Position numbers and translations under genes: made by a program. A DNA stretch of 64,000 nt from an uncultured Clostridium sp. (lineage in GTDB: Bacteria > Bacillota > Clostridia > TANB77 > CAG-508): the NCBI GenBank assembly GCA_948467875.1, contig CAOKFZ010000007.1, forward strand, positions 19,514-83,513. Direction: 5' to 3'. The notes beneath the pieces are model-generated. The model was not told where the DNA came from. It ran no database searches and saw nothing but the letters and a program-made list of their open reading frames with translations. Below are positions 7,817-16,599 of this stretch, one piece after another (position 1 is the stretch's first letter; every line of letters begins with the position of its first letter).

Positions 7817-8895
7817 CATTCTTCCAATATTGATTTTACAATTCCTCGATCAATTGTGTTTTCAAAAATATTTTTTAGAATAATGAGCACAATTGGTCCG
7901 ACTAACATTCCCATAACGCCCATGATTTTAAAGCCTGTATACATAGCAATTAAGGTAAACAGTGGATGAATTCCAATTTTGCTGCTAACAATTTTGGGTT
8001 CCAAAAATTGCCTGACAACAGACGTAAAAATATATAATCCCAAAATCGAAAAACCAACTGTATATTCCTGATTTAAGAACAAAATAATACACCAAGGTAT
8101 CATCACCGTTCCAGACCCCAAAATTGGGAGGGCATCCACAAACCCAATAAAAATCGCCATTAGAAGCGGATATCCAACATTCATTCCCATTAAATAAAAA
8201 ATATTTAGTCCCATCAAAACAATCACAAATGAAATACCAATGAGTATCATTTCAGCTTTTAAATAGCCGCCCAGTGACTTTGTGATTTTTTCTACGGTTG
8301 TAGAAATTTTTCCCAAAATTTTCTTTGGCACATGATGCTCCATTCTGTCCCAAATGTAGATTTTATCAGAAGTAATGAAATACGTGCCCAAAATCGTAAT
8401 GACTGTATAAATCAAAATCGTAGGAATGGATTTCAAGCTTTCTAAAAAATTAGTTAACATATTTTTCAAAAATTCCCCCATTTTGCTGAGCACATCTTCA
8501 GAAGATGTTTGAAGCATTTGCCTAACATCGTCTGATAAAGAAATTTTGTCCATGTTCAAACTTTTGATACTAGCATTTACCCAATCAATTGCCTTTTCTA
8601 AATATGTATTCAAGGCACTAAGCAAATTCGTACTCTCAGAAATCAGCGTAAAAGTTCCCCATGCAATCAATCCCAAAAGAATCAAAAAAACGGTAACCAG
8701 TACAATCACGCTACTGGTTTTTCTGCTAAAATCCGTTTTTTTATGAACCCATTTTATAACTGGCTCCACCAAAAGTGAAATTACATAGGCAATTAAAAAA
8801 GGAATGTAAAACATAAAAAGTTTACTTGCTAAAATTAAAACTAAAATGATTACCACTAACAAACCAACTTTTTTCACAATTGTCATACCTTCCAA
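7816..8895 (-). CDS. ytvI: Sporulation integral membrane protein YtvI (AI-2E transporter family)
   Basis: About 359 residues with the helix layout of the AI-2E family: three N-terminal helices, a soluble segment (residues about 90-150) and five or more C-terminal helices. The motif GFVDALPILGSGTVMIPW is typical of YtvI. In Bacillus the protein is made during sporulation and its function is unclear. The exact start is uncertain: TTG at 8895 sits 9 bases after AAAGGGG, while ATG and GTG starts lie just downstream. It is followed by a terminator and preceded by the CBS-domain gene. Confidence 0.85.
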   Translation of the reverse strand: MEGMTIVKKVGLLVVIILVLILASKLFMFYIPFLIAYVISLLVEPVIKWVHKKTDFSRKTSSVIVLVTVFLILLGLIAWGTFTLISESTNLLSALNTYLEKAIDWVNASIKSLNMDKISLSDDVRQMLQTSSEDVLSKMGEFLKNMLTNFLESLKSIPTILIYTVITILGTYFITSDKIYIWDRMEHHVPKKILGKISTTVEKITKSLGGYLKAEMILIGISFVIVLMGLNIFYLMGMNVGYPLLMAIFIGFVDALPILGSGTVMIPWCIILFLNQEYTVGFSILGLYIFTSVVRQFLEPKIVSSKIGIHPLFTLIAMYTGFKIMGVMGMLVGPIVLIILKNIFENTIDRGIVKSILEE

Positions 8896-8917
8896 TTTTA
8901 ACAGCCCCTTTCTAACT

Positions 8918-9346
8918 TTACTGATTTTGCTGACTACAAATACATTCCATCGTGTCTCCCACTTCCTGTGGTTGTACTTTGTGGTTTTGCGCTAAATCGC
9001 CAATGGTAAGCATTCCAACAATTTGATTATTTTCAATCACTGGCAATCTTCTAATTTGATTTTGAGACATAGTTTGTGTCGCATCTTCTAATTCTGTATC
9101 TGGTGTTGTTTTAATCACTGTTGTTGTCATAATATCAGATGCTTTTGTTTGGTCACAATTTTTGTTATTGGCGATACATCTTGTAATAATGTCCCTGTCT
9201 GTCACAAATCCAATCACATGATTTTCTTGATTGCAAATCGGAACACAACCAACATTATTTTGCTCCATCAATTTTGCAATTTCTTGCAAATTCGTATCAG
9301 AAGTAGCTCTTACTACTTTTTTGCACATACATTCTTTTACTCTCAT
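8918..9346 (-). CDS. Protein with two CBS domains
   Basis: Two tandem CBS domains make up nearly the whole protein: residues about 1-60 (MRVKECMCKKVVRATSDTNL) and 70-125 (ASDIMTTTVIKTTPDTEL). Such stand-alone pairs bind adenosine nucleotides and sense energy or stress, which is known for the family. The short C-terminal tail is Cys- and Gln-rich (MECICSQQNQ). I choose the second ATG (9346) because it sits 7 bases after GAGG; the first is too close. Confidence 0.88.
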   Translation of the reverse strand: MRVKECMCKKVVRATSDTNLQEIAKLMEQNNVGCVPICNQENHVIGFVTDRDIITRCIANNKNCDQTKASDIMTTTVIKTTPDTELEDATQTMSQNQIRRLPVIENNQIVGMLTIGDLAQNHKVQPQEVGDTMECICSQQNQ

Positions 9347-9424
9347 TTTCATTCCTCACTTCCTATTCTATAAACAATATTTAATATGTGCAAATTTTCG
9401 CGAATTATACTTTTTATAAAAATT

Positions 9425-9483
9425 AAAATAGAGAGCATATCTATTACTTTTTACTCAAAAATAATAAATATACCCTCTATTTT
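9425..9483 (-). terminator. Terminator of the 9509-9895 gene
   Basis: Arms 9425-9440 and 9468-9483 pair over 16 bases with two mismatches; a T run follows on the minus strand. Confidence 0.6.
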
Positions 9484-9508
9484 TTATGAATTTTACTACT
9501 TTAGAATT

Positions 9509-9895
9509 CTAACTTCTTTCTAAGACCGAAATTCTTTTCTCATGATTAAAAACCTTAATTTCACTTCTTTCCATTCTCGCATCCAACTTATGTATCTTCT
9601 CAGATTTTTCCTTATTTTTGTCTAATTCTAAAAGAACTGCATCATACATCATGTCAATCTTTTTGCTATACTCTGTTTCAAACAAAAATTGCTTGTCTAA
9701 TATGGTTCTCTCAAGTTGCTTCATTTCCCTTTTTAATTCTTTTTCAACTTGATCAATCTTTTCTGCATTATTTTCTAATTCCATCACAACTTGCTCGAAT
9801 TTCTCATCAATTTCTCGAAATTTTTCATTCAGTCTTTGTTCAAAATCAATCATCCTTTGCCCAAATCCAATTAATAATTCTTTTAATTCTTCCAT
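9509..9895 (-). CDS. Coiled-coil protein of unknown function
   Basis: The 128 residues are almost wholly a charged heptad-repeat helix (NEKFREIDEKFEQVVMELE). No enzymatic motif or membrane helix is present. Similar small proteins occur in phage and chromosomal settings in Firmicutes, and I cannot assign a role. It has its own promoter and terminator, so it is a single-gene unit. Confidence 0.75.
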   Translation of the reverse strand: MEELKELLIGFGQRMIDFEQRLNEKFREIDEKFEQVVMELENNAEKIDQVEKELKREMKQLERTILDKQFLFETEYSKKIDMMYDAVLLELDKNKEKSEKIHKLDARMERSEIKVFNHEKRISVLERS

Positions 9896-9927
9896 ACTTT
9901 CACCACCTTCCTTATTGAATTGAATTT

Positions 9928-9956
9928 ATTTTAACACAAATACATTTTAATTGCAA
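9928..9956 (-). promoter_or_regulatory. Promoter of the coiled-coil gene
   Basis: On the minus strand TTGCAA (9951-9956), 17 bases and TAAAAT (9928-9933). Confidence 0.55.
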
Positions 9957-10026
9957 GCTTTATTTTTGTTTTCTGCTTCCAAAAATCGACATTTCTCGAC
10001 AATCACTTTTATCCTAAATCCCTGAC

Positions 10027-10055
10027 TTGCAATTTCTTCCAAAATATGCTATAAT
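10027..10055 (+). promoter_or_regulatory. Promoter of a 24-residue membrane peptide
   Basis: TTGCAA (10027-10032), 17 bases, TATAAT (10050-10055), with AGGAGGT following 16 bases later. Confidence 0.65.
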
Positions 10056-10085
10056 TTACATAGAAAAGTATAGGAGGTAAATCTT

Positions 10086-10160
10086 ATGGAAATATTGCCA
10101 ATTTTAGTAACAATTGTTGTTATCATTCCACTTTCCATTTTTTTTAAAAGCAAAAAATAA
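10086..10160 (+). CDS. 24-residue membrane peptide
   Basis: ATG lies 7 bases after AGGAGGTAA and begins a 24-residue peptide that is one hydrophobic helix (LPILVTIVVIIPLSIFF) with a KSKK tail. It has its own promoter, and a large hairpin element follows directly. Such single-helix peptides with a basic tail are typical of small membrane regulators or type I toxins. There is no sequence evidence for either beyond the architecture. Confidence 0.65.
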   Translation: MEILPILVTIVVIIPLSIFFKSKK

Positions 10161-10165
10161 TAGCA

Positions 10166-10275
10166 CAAAAAGAAGCTGTTGAAAAAACAATATCTTGCGT
10201 GAGAAATTTGGGGCAGCGTCCCAAATTTCGCTCGCTTTCCTTTGAAAAGATGTTGTTTTTAACAGCTCTTTTTGC
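10166..10275. repeat. Nested hairpin element, copy A of a dispersed repeat
   Basis: An outer imperfect stem (10171-10196 with 10247-10270) encloses an inner hairpin at 10197-10235, GCGTGAGAAATTTGGG...CCCAAATTTCGCTCGC. The inner hairpin has a close relative at 35789-35823. It lies between converging genes and probably also terminates both. Confidence 0.65.
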
Positions 10276-10827
10276 TTATTTCAATTTTTCATTCAATTTT
10301 TGATAAACTGGCTTCATATTTTTTTCACTTGTCATTTCTAAAACTTCACTCATATTGACCCATTTTACGCCACTGTTTTCATCTTTTTTTATGGTTAATG
10401 CCTCCTTTTCATCTGCCTCTAACAAAAAGCAACAATCCAAATGCAAATGCGCAGGCACAAATTTTCCATTCTTCACATGACTATCCACTGTCAAAATTTG
10501 AAGTGCATAAATATCCTTTTGCAAAATTTTGAAATTTTTTAAGCCTGTTTCTTCTTTCACCTCTTTTAATGCCACTTGCAACAAATTCTGATTGCCATCC
10601 GCATGTCCACCAGTCCAAGCCCAAGATTCATAAATATTATGATAAGCCATTAACGCCTTCGTTTTGTTCTGATTCACAATCCAATTAGAAGCTGTAAAAT
10701 GGCACAATTTATTTTCTCTTGTCAGCACATCTGCAAACGTTTCTATGTATGTTAGCATCATTTCTTGGTCACTTTTTTCTTGCTCATTATAGGGCTTATA
10801 ATTTTGTATTTGTTTCTTCAAATCCAT
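10276..10827 (-). CDS. NUDIX hydrolase
   Basis: A NUDIX domain protein of 183 residues. The signature GX5EX7REUXEEXGU is visible as GGHADGN followed by ALKEVKEETGL near residues 75-98, with the usual Arg replaced by Lys. Metal-dependent hydrolysis of a nucleoside diphosphate-linked substrate is expected; an isopentenyl-diphosphate isomerase-like role is not excluded by fold. I start at MDLKKQ (10827), 8 bases after GGAGATT, rather than at an upstream ATG inside the DUF2000 gene. The gap to that gene is one base, so they form an operon. Confidence 0.85.
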   Translation of the reverse strand: MDLKKQIQNYKPYNEQEKSDQEMMLTYIETFADVLTRENKLCHFTASNWIVNQNKTKALMAYHNIYESWAWTGGHADGNQNLLQVALKEVKEETGLKNFKILQKDIYALQILTVDSHVKNGKFVPAHLHLDCCFLLEADEKEALTIKKDENSGVKWVNMSEVLEMTSEKNMKPVYQKLNEKLK

Positions 10828-10828
10828 T

Positions 10829-11257
10829 TTAATCCAATCTCCACAACTGAAATTTACCAGTAATTTCATCTACTTCTTTTGTATTTCCATAAATAATTGC
10901 ACCCAAATATTCCAACTTATCATTCTCTTTCGCCTTTATTGCAGCAACTAATTCATCATCTGTTCTTGTTTCTAACATTTCCTTCGGATAATCTGCCACC
11001 AATAAATGAGGGTTATGTTTGGCACTATCAATCGCTGCCTTTAATTTTCCTTGTTTTACTTTCGTAATAATAAAAGGAAATTGGCTGATTCCCAAATGAT
11101 TTACACCAGATTTATCAGTTATCGTTGGTTTCCCCATAATCTCGCTATCTGAATATTTTCCAATCGCTATAGCAAGATGTCCCATCACATTTAGCGCAAC
11201 AGACGCCTCCACATTCGTGGCTAAAATTCCTACTATTTTTTTATCTTCATAATTCAT
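10829..11257 (-). CDS. DUF2000 family protein
   Basis: A 142-residue protein matching the DUF2000 family, which has a peptidyl-tRNA hydrolase-like fold. Recognisable segments are NVMGHLAIAIG near residue 23, the HLGISQFPFIITK stretch near 54 and YPKEMLETRTDDEL near 91. The biochemical role is unknown. It is followed by the NUDIX gene and preceded by two tiny reading frames and a promoter. Confidence 0.85.
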   Translation of the reverse strand: MNYEDKKIVGILATNVEASVALNVMGHLAIAIGKYSDSEIMGKPTITDKSGVNHLGISQFPFIITKVKQGKLKAAIDSAKHNPHLLVADYPKEMLETRTDDELVAAIKAKENDKLEYLGAIIYGNTKEVDEITGKFQLWRLD

Positions 11258-11282
11258 ATTTTTAATCTCCTTTATTTAAATT

Positions 11283-11375
11283 TTAATTTTCAAACAAAGG
11301 AGAAACAACATTTTCAAGCACTTCTATTTTTGCCCATAGTTCTCCGCCATGCATTTTTCTAGTATATCTTGGCAT
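11283..11375 (-). CDS. 30-residue peptide upstream of DUF2000
   Basis: ATG follows TTAGGAGGTTCCAA at ideal spacing and encodes MPRYTRKMHGGELWAKIEVL plus ten more residues. The peptide is soluble and basic at the N-terminus. It sits in the same leader as a ten-residue frame, before the DUF2000 gene. I do not recognise it. The strong ribosome site suggests real translation. Confidence 0.5.
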   Translation of the reverse strand: MPRYTRKMHGGELWAKIEVLENVVSPLFEN

Positions 11376-11390
11376 TTGGAACCTCCTAAC

Positions 11391-11423
11391 CTAATTTTTC
11401 ACTATATTCAGTATAGTTTTCAT
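11391..11423 (-). CDS. Ten-residue leader peptide candidate
   Basis: ATG follows AGGAG at 7 bases and encodes MKTILNIVKN. The coding sequence includes the palindrome CTATA-CTGAA-TATAG. It lies 20 bases after the operon promoter. Confidence 0.35.
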   Translation of the reverse strand: MKTILNIVKN

Positions 11424-11441
11424 AATTAGTCTCCTATTTTT

Positions 11442-11470
11442 ATTATATCTTAATTTTCCATAAATTGCAA
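11442..11470 (-). promoter_or_regulatory. Promoter of the peptide-DUF2000-NUDIX operon
   Basis: On the minus strand TTGCAA (11465-11470), 17 bases, TATAAT (11442-11447). Confidence 0.65.
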
Positions 11471-11486
11471 GTAAAATTTGCTCATT

Positions 11487-12305
11487 TTATTTCTCTCTAA
11501 ATTCACTTCTTCTTTTTTCAAAAAAATCAAAAAAATATTTCACATTTTCCAGCTCATTCCATGTTTGCACCTCATAATTGGGTGTATCTAAATTATAAAT
11601 TTTTGCCTCCAGCATTCCCAACATAAATGGCGAATGAGTGGCAATAATAAATTGCACCCCCAAATAACGTGCCATTTGATTCAATTGCTCTGCCAGCTTC
11701 ACTTGATTTTGTGGCGAAAGTGACACTTCTGGCTCATCTAACAAATACAAACAATCTGGCAAAAGATTATCCTCTAAAATTTGCAAAGTTGTCTCCCCAT
11801 TGGAATATTTTTCCTGCGCAAACGCAAACCTCGCAAATTGCTTTTCCCCTTCTGCTGTCTGCAAAAATTCCTTCGCATTTTGCACGCCTCTTTCCCTTGC
11901 CAAATTGCTCTCTATACTTTCCTCTAACACTGCTGATTGCTGAATTTTTCTAATTTCATACAAAATTTCTTCACTTTTGATATAACGACTATTTTCTGGA
12001 ACCTTTTTTCGTTTCCTACCAAACTCATCTTCCCCTAATTCATATTCACATAAAGCAGCAAACTCTTCAAAATAGCCTTGTGTTCCTTCTACTCCTGAAT
12101 TACTTCTCTCTTTCCCCTTCAAATTTAATTTATGTGCCATCACATTCAAAATCGTGGACTTTCCACATCCATTATTGCCATATAAGACCGTAATTGGCTG
12201 AAAAATAAAAATATCTGGCTCCTTATTTTTCAACACATTAAATGGATAAATATGACCATTTTTATTTCTATATTCACTTAACTGAAACGTTTTTAAATAG
12301 ACCAT
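11487..12305 (-). CDS. ABC/SMC-type AAA family ATPase
   Basis: A single-domain ATP-binding protein of 272 residues. Walker A is GNNGCGKSTIL near residue 45, the signature-like region is near 170 (YSNGETTLQIL), Walker B is CLYLLDEPEVSLSP near 187 and the H-loop is ATHSPFML near 222. It has no membrane partner and is of the predicted-ATPase type often found in accessory loci. A role in DNA or phage defence is possible but there is no effector gene beside it. The start follows AGGAGG. Confidence 0.85.
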   Translation of the reverse strand: MVYLKTFQLSEYRNKNGHIYPFNVLKNKEPDIFIFQPITVLYGNNGCGKSTILNVMAHKLNLKGKERSNSGVEGTQGYFEEFAALCEYELGEDEFGRKRKKVPENSRYIKSEEILYEIRKIQQSAVLEESIESNLARERGVQNAKEFLQTAEGEKQFARFAFAQEKYSNGETTLQILEDNLLPDCLYLLDEPEVSLSPQNQVKLAEQLNQMARYLGVQFIIATHSPFMLGMLEAKIYNLDTPNYEVQTWNELENVKYFFDFFEKRRSEFREK

Positions 12306-12326
12306 TCTGCCTCCTTTTTATTAACA

Positions 12327-12358
12327 GAAAAACTACTCATAATTTCTTACAAGTAGTT
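12327..12358 (-). terminator. Terminator of the dehydrogenase gene
   Basis: AACTACT (12331-12337) pairs with AGTAGTT (12352-12358), followed by a T run on the minus strand. Confidence 0.55.
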
Positions 12359-12376
12359 CTTCCCTTTCACTTATTC

Positions 12377-13051
12377 TTAGTTATAGATATGTTTGATGCC
12401 CAAGTCCATAATCACAACATCATCATCTTGGTCCACCATAAACTTAACAGCTTTTGCTGCTGTGCTTACTTTAAGAGCATTTGTCAGATCCTTATCTGGT
12501 AAGCCATTCTTGGCAAATAAACCAGTTTGTATGGTTCCTGGATAAAATCCCTGCACACGGATTCCTTGGGGCAAAAGCTCACTTTGCATTGCTTTTGTAA
12601 AACCAGTAATCGCCCACTTAGAAGCTGTATAAACCGAATAATCTGCTTTCCAATTGACACCTGCCGTAGAATCTACATTAATAATCAAACCACTTTTCTG
12701 TTTTTTCATATAAGGCACAACCGCTTTCGTCATATAGATAACACCTTTTACATTAATGTCAATCACTTGACTGATTTTAGCAAAGTCGTTATCTTCCAAC
12801 TTACCGACAATCCATGTCCCTGCATTGTTAATCAAACAATCAATTTTGCCATATTTTTCATAAATCTGAGCAACCGTGTTTTCCACTTGTTGTGGATTCG
12901 TAACATCACAAACATGGTAATCAAAACCGCTATCCCTTAATGTTTCTTCTGTCCTTCCTAGAACAATAACCGTATTTTCTTTTGACAATAGTTTGGCAGT
13001 CTCTAAGCCTAGTCCTTCACTGCCACCAGTAATTACAATAATTTTATTCAT
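12377..13051 (-). CDS. Short-chain dehydrogenase/reductase
   Basis: A classical SDR with a Rossmann fold. The cofactor motif is TGGSEGLGLE near residue 8, followed by NNAGTW near 75, a catalytic Ser near 126 (NVDST) and YTASK near 141, giving the Ser-Tyr-Lys set. The usual first Gly pattern TGxxxGxG is present. I begin at MNKIIVITGG (13051) after AAGGAG; the longer frame includes leader sequence. The substrate is unknown. Confidence 0.88.
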   Translation of the reverse strand: MNKIIVITGGSEGLGLETAKLLSKENTVIVLGRTEETLRDSGFDYHVCDVTNPQQVENTVAQIYEKYGKIDCLINNAGTWIVGKLEDNDFAKISQVIDINVKGVIYMTKAVVPYMKKQKSGLIINVDSTAGVNWKADYSVYTASKWAITGFTKAMQSELLPQGIRVQGFYPGTIQTGLFAKNGLPDKDLTNALKVSTAAKAVKFMVDQDDDVVIMDLGIKHIYN

Positions 13052-13143
13052 AATTTTTCTCCTTCTATTTATTTTTATATGGTATATCACAAATCCAAGT
13101 AAAAGTCAAGCAAAATTTTCCGAACATTTTTTCTGAAAACCCT

Positions 13144-13172
13144 TGACATTTTTCCAAAAAGCTTATACAATA
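13144..13172 (+). promoter_or_regulatory. Promoter of the YgjP-like gene
   Basis: TTGACA (13144-13149), 17 bases, TACAAT (13167-13172). Confidence 0.65.
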
Positions 13173-13207
13173 TCACAAACAAAAGTTTTGTTATGGAAGG
13201 AGTTAAA

Positions 13208-13906
13208 ATGAGCTTTTTACGTGCCACAAATGATGTTATCACATATACGGTTGACCAAACTTCAAATTCTAGTCTCTATATCTCCATTCACAATGGCGAA
13301 GTCATTGTAAAAGCTCCCACTTACTATACGCAACAACAAATTCAATCTGTGGTTGAACAAAAGAAAAATTGGATTTTAAAACATCTCAAAGAATATATCG
13401 AAGCGGAAAATATTCGTACCCAAAAAGTCAATCAAAAACCAATTTCCATTTTAGGCAAACCCTATGATATTCTTTTAAAATACGAAGCCACCAAAAATCC
13501 GACTTTAAATCTTTATCATAAATATGTAGAAATCATTTTGCCAGCCAAATATATTGATTTAGATAAAACGAAAATCATCCATGCTACGATTTCAAAAATG
13601 TACACTTCCCTTGCTAAAGATGAAATTGAAAATACAATGGAAGACATCCGACACCAACTAGGCTTTGCCCCCGAGGATTTCAAGATACAAGATTTGGGAA
13701 ATTTGCTTGCCAAATGTTCCAATGACATCATTACCATCCATCCTTGTATCATGCAATATTCCAGAGAAATCATACGTTTTGTCATCACACATGAATTTTG
13801 TCATTTAAAATACAAAAATCATACCAAAAGTTTTTATGAATTAATGGAAAAACACATTTTTAATTATGAAGAAATCGCAAAACAAACAAAAAATTTAAAA
13901 TTTTAA
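13208..13906 (+). CDS. YgjP-like zinc metallopeptidase (DUF45)
   Basis: The C-terminal half carries the zinc motif HEFCHLKYKNHTKSFYELM, an HExxH variant with a third ligand region, typical of the YgjP/DUF45 (SprT-like) family. The N-terminal 90 residues are the beta-rich part of that family. I start at MSFLRATND because GAAGGAG lies 5 bases before that ATG. Its role in Firmicutes is not known. It is a single gene with its own promoter. Confidence 0.88.
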   Translation: MSFLRATNDVITYTVDQTSNSSLYISIHNGEVIVKAPTYYTQQQIQSVVEQKKNWILKHLKEYIEAENIRTQKVNQKPISILGKPYDILLKYEATKNPTLNLYHKYVEIILPAKYIDLDKTKIIHATISKMYTSLAKDEIENTMEDIRHQLGFAPEDFKIQDLGNLLAKCSNDIITIHPCIMQYSREIIRFVITHEFCHLKYKNHTKSFYELMEKHIFNYEEIAKQTKNLKF

Positions 13907-13996
13907 ATTTTTTTATACAATTTTCACGAAATAGACACAATTATGTTTTATACTTTTATATTATATAATAAAATATTTGATTTTAAGGAGGATATT

Positions 13997-15835
13997 ATGT
14001 GTGGAATTGTTGGCTACATAGGGAACCAAAAAGCGGAACCTATTTTAATTGAAGGACTTTCAAAATTAGAATACAGAGGATATGACTCTGCTGGTCTTAC
14101 CATTTTAGAAAAAGAAAATTTTAAAACCATAAAAAATAAAGGAAGGGTAAAAGAATTATCTGAAATTACTAATCGAGAAAATTTATCTGGAACCATTGGA
14201 ATTGCTCATACTCGTTGGGCAACACATGGAAAACCATCTTCTACAAATTCTCATCCGCATAACGATAATTCTAACACTTTTTCAGTTGTTCATAACGGCA
14301 TTATCGAAAATTATCAAGAGCTTAGAAAATTTTTAGGTGAAAATGGCTATCATTTTTTGTCAGAAACTGATACAGAAGTCATTCCAAATTTAATTCACTA
14401 TTATTTTTCCAATGGGAAAGACAACTCACAAAATGGATTTTTAAAAGCGGTCAATCATGCGACTAAAGATTTAAAAGGAAGTTTTGCCATTGGTGTGCTT
14501 TGTACGCATTTTCCAGATATTATGATTACTGTCAAAAAAGACAGCCCACTTGTCATTGGAAAAGGCGATGGCGAGAACTTTATCAGTTCTGATATCCCTG
14601 CTTATCTTGCCTTTACACATCAATTTTACTTTTTGAAAGACAACGAATTTGCTGTCATTTCTAAAGATTCTATTGATTTTTACGACAATAAATTAACAAA
14701 AATTGAGAAAGAAATTTCTCAAATTGATTGGGATGCCACTTCTGCTGAAAAAAACGGCTATGAAGATTTCATGTTAAAAGAAATTTACGAGCAACCAAAC
14801 TCTATTCGTGAAACCATTGGAAATCATTTGAGTTTAAGTGCTCCTTGTCAATTTAATGAATTGAATTTTAGTAAAGAATTTTTGAGCCAAATCCATAAAA
14901 TTTATATTGTCGCTTGTGGAACCGCTATGTACGCTGGACTTACTGCCAAAACATTACTCGAAAATATCTGCGAAATTAACACCGAGGTGGATGTTGCTTC
15001 TGAATTTAGATATCGAAATCCACTGATTGACAAAAATACATTATGTATCTTTATCACGCAATCTGGCGAAACTGCTGATACCATCGCAGCCCTAAAACTT
15101 GCTAAAGCAAAAGGTGCTACAACTTTGGCTGTATCAAATGTTGAAGGAAGTTCTATCACAAGAGAAGCAGATTTCGTAACCTACACTCATGCTGGTCCCG
15201 AAATTGCAGTTGCTTCTACAAAAGCCTATACTTCCCAAATTACTTTGCTTAGCATCTTAGTGATTTATTTTGCAGAAATTTTAGGAAAAGATACAAAAAC
15301 ATTAGAAGAGATAAAAAAATCAATTTTAGAATTGCCCGCAAAAGCAGAGCAATTGCTGTCTGACGTTACAGAAATCAAACATTTTGCTCATGAAGTTTAT
15401 CAAGTAAAAGATGTTTTCTTCCTTGGCAGAGGCTTAGATTATAATAGTAGTGTAGAAGGCTCACTAAAGCTAAAAGAAATTTCCTATATTCATTCAGAGG
15501 CATTTTACAGTGGAGAATTAAAACATGGACCAATTGCTTTAATCGAAAAAGACACTTTAGTTGTTTCTGTTTTGACTGTCGCAGACTTAATGGATAAATC
15601 CATTAGTAATATTCAGGAAGTCATTACACGTGGTGCAAAAACTTTGATTATTACAGACAAAAATTTAGAAAACTCTAATTTCACAAAAATTATCAAAGTG
15701 CCTGAAACCAACCAGTTTTTAACTCCAATTTTATCCATTCTTCCACTTCAATTATTTGCTTACTTCATTTCAAAAGAAAAAGGATTGGATGTAGATAAAC
15801 CACGAAACTTAGCAAAATCCGTTACGGTTGAGTAA
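13997..15835 (+). CDS. glmS: Glutamine-fructose-6-phosphate aminotransferase
   Basis: GlmS makes glucosamine-6-phosphate, the entry to peptidoglycan and amino-sugar synthesis. The mature start MCGIVGYIG provides catalytic Cys2 after methionine removal, following AAGGAGG. The glutaminase domain (about 1-240) has TRWATHGKP and HNGIIENY; two SIS domains follow (ITQSGETADT near 356, then SEAFYSGELKHGPIALI). The C-terminus DKPRNLAKSVTVE is canonical. The 612-residue length is normal. No glmS ribozyme could be recognised in the short leader. Confidence 0.97.
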   Translation: MCGIVGYIGNQKAEPILIEGLSKLEYRGYDSAGLTILEKENFKTIKNKGRVKELSEITNRENLSGTIGIAHTRWATHGKPSSTNSHPHNDNSNTFSVVHNGIIENYQELRKFLGENGYHFLSETDTEVIPNLIHYYFSNGKDNSQNGFLKAVNHATKDLKGSFAIGVLCTHFPDIMITVKKDSPLVIGKGDGENFISSDIPAYLAFTHQFYFLKDNEFAVISKDSIDFYDNKLTKIEKEISQIDWDATSAEKNGYEDFMLKEIYEQPNSIRETIGNHLSLSAPCQFNELNFSKEFLSQIHKIYIVACGTAMYAGLTAKTLLENICEINTEVDVASEFRYRNPLIDKNTLCIFITQSGETADTIAALKLAKAKGATTLAVSNVEGSSITREADFVTYTHAGPEIAVASTKAYTSQITLLSILVIYFAEILGKDTKTLEEIKKSILELPAKAEQLLSDVTEIKHFAHEVYQVKDVFFLGRGLDYNSSVEGSLKLKEISYIHSEAFYSGELKHGPIALIEKDTLVVSVLTVADLMDKSISNIQEVITRGAKTLIITDKNLENSNFTKIIKVPETNQFLTPILSILPLQLFAYFISKEKGLDVDKPRNLAKSVTVE

Positions 15836-15849
15836 AAAACACTAAATAT

Positions 15850-15901
15850 AAAAAAAGTAAACGCCTGCAATACTGCAAACTTGTAGACGTTACTTTTTTT
15901 A
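15850..15901. terminator. Bidirectional terminator between glmS and the next gene
   Basis: AAAAAAAGTAA...ACG pairs with CGTTACTTTTTTT around a T/A-rich internal part, with poly-A and poly-T on the two sides. It lies between converging genes. Confidence 0.75.
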
Positions 15902-15904
15902 ATT

Positions 15905-16438
15905 TTAAATTTCTGTTATAGCAAAATATCCAATCGCCTCATATCTAAAAACAAATCCATCATTCCAAATACTATTAATTCTGGTTGGACCCAATTTAAA
16001 ATTAGGCTGGATAATTTGAGGTTGTGATTTTTTCCACTTTTGAAACCATAATCCAGTCTGTTTGTCCCGCCGAATGAAATGAAAATCACCCACTTTCGAT
16101 TTTTTATTTGGCAAAGAATAGAATGCTTTTATCAGATATTCGTTTTCTCCTAAAATTATCTTATCCTTTAGACCAAGTCGTCTAAACCTCTTTCCAAGGG
16201 TCTCTAAATCAATGTAGACTTTAGTCATTAGTTCTTCAGGTTCTCTCCCGTAATATTTCAAATTCTGAGAAAATCCTGGATTACAAATATCTTTTGGATA
16301 CATAATTCCAAGAGCATAAGCATAACAATTAATCATTTCTTCTAAATTGGAAGCAAATGTTATAGAAACTCCCTCATGAAATAAATCTTCTGACCGAACA
16401 ATTGTATTCTTAATTTCTTCTATGCCAATATTAAGCAT
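15905..16438 (-). CDS. Putative Cys-His hydrolase-like protein; uses two in-frame CGG codons
   Basis: A 177-residue soluble protein with NCYAYALG near residue 34 and GDFHFIRRD near 117. This Cys/His spacing recalls NlpC/P60-like amidase folds, but the match is weak and I make no firm call. The second ATG (16438) fits the GGGG ribosome site better than the first. Its two adjacent arginines in HFIRRD are both CGG (16067-16072). Skipping C here would leave the plausible protein, so no shift seems to occur. The gene shares a terminator with glmS. Confidence 0.65.
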   Translation of the reverse strand: MLNIGIEEIKNTIVRSEDLFHEGVSITFASNLEEMINCYAYALGIMYPKDICNPGFSQNLKYYGREPEELMTKVYIDLETLGKRFRRLGLKDKIILGENEYLIKAFYSLPNKKSKVGDFHFIRRDKQTGLWFQKWKKSQPQIIQPNFKLGPTRINSIWNDGFVFRYEAIGYFAITEI

Positions 16439-16599
16439 AATCATTGCCCCTTTCTTAATTATCTTAAAAAATTTTTTTCTATTTTGACTTCTTATTTTTT
16501 ATTATACTATATTTACATAAAATTGTCAAATTTCCTTTCCACTAAACTGCTGATATCTTAAAATCATTTAGGATAAAACGTAAAAAAAGCAAAAAATTA

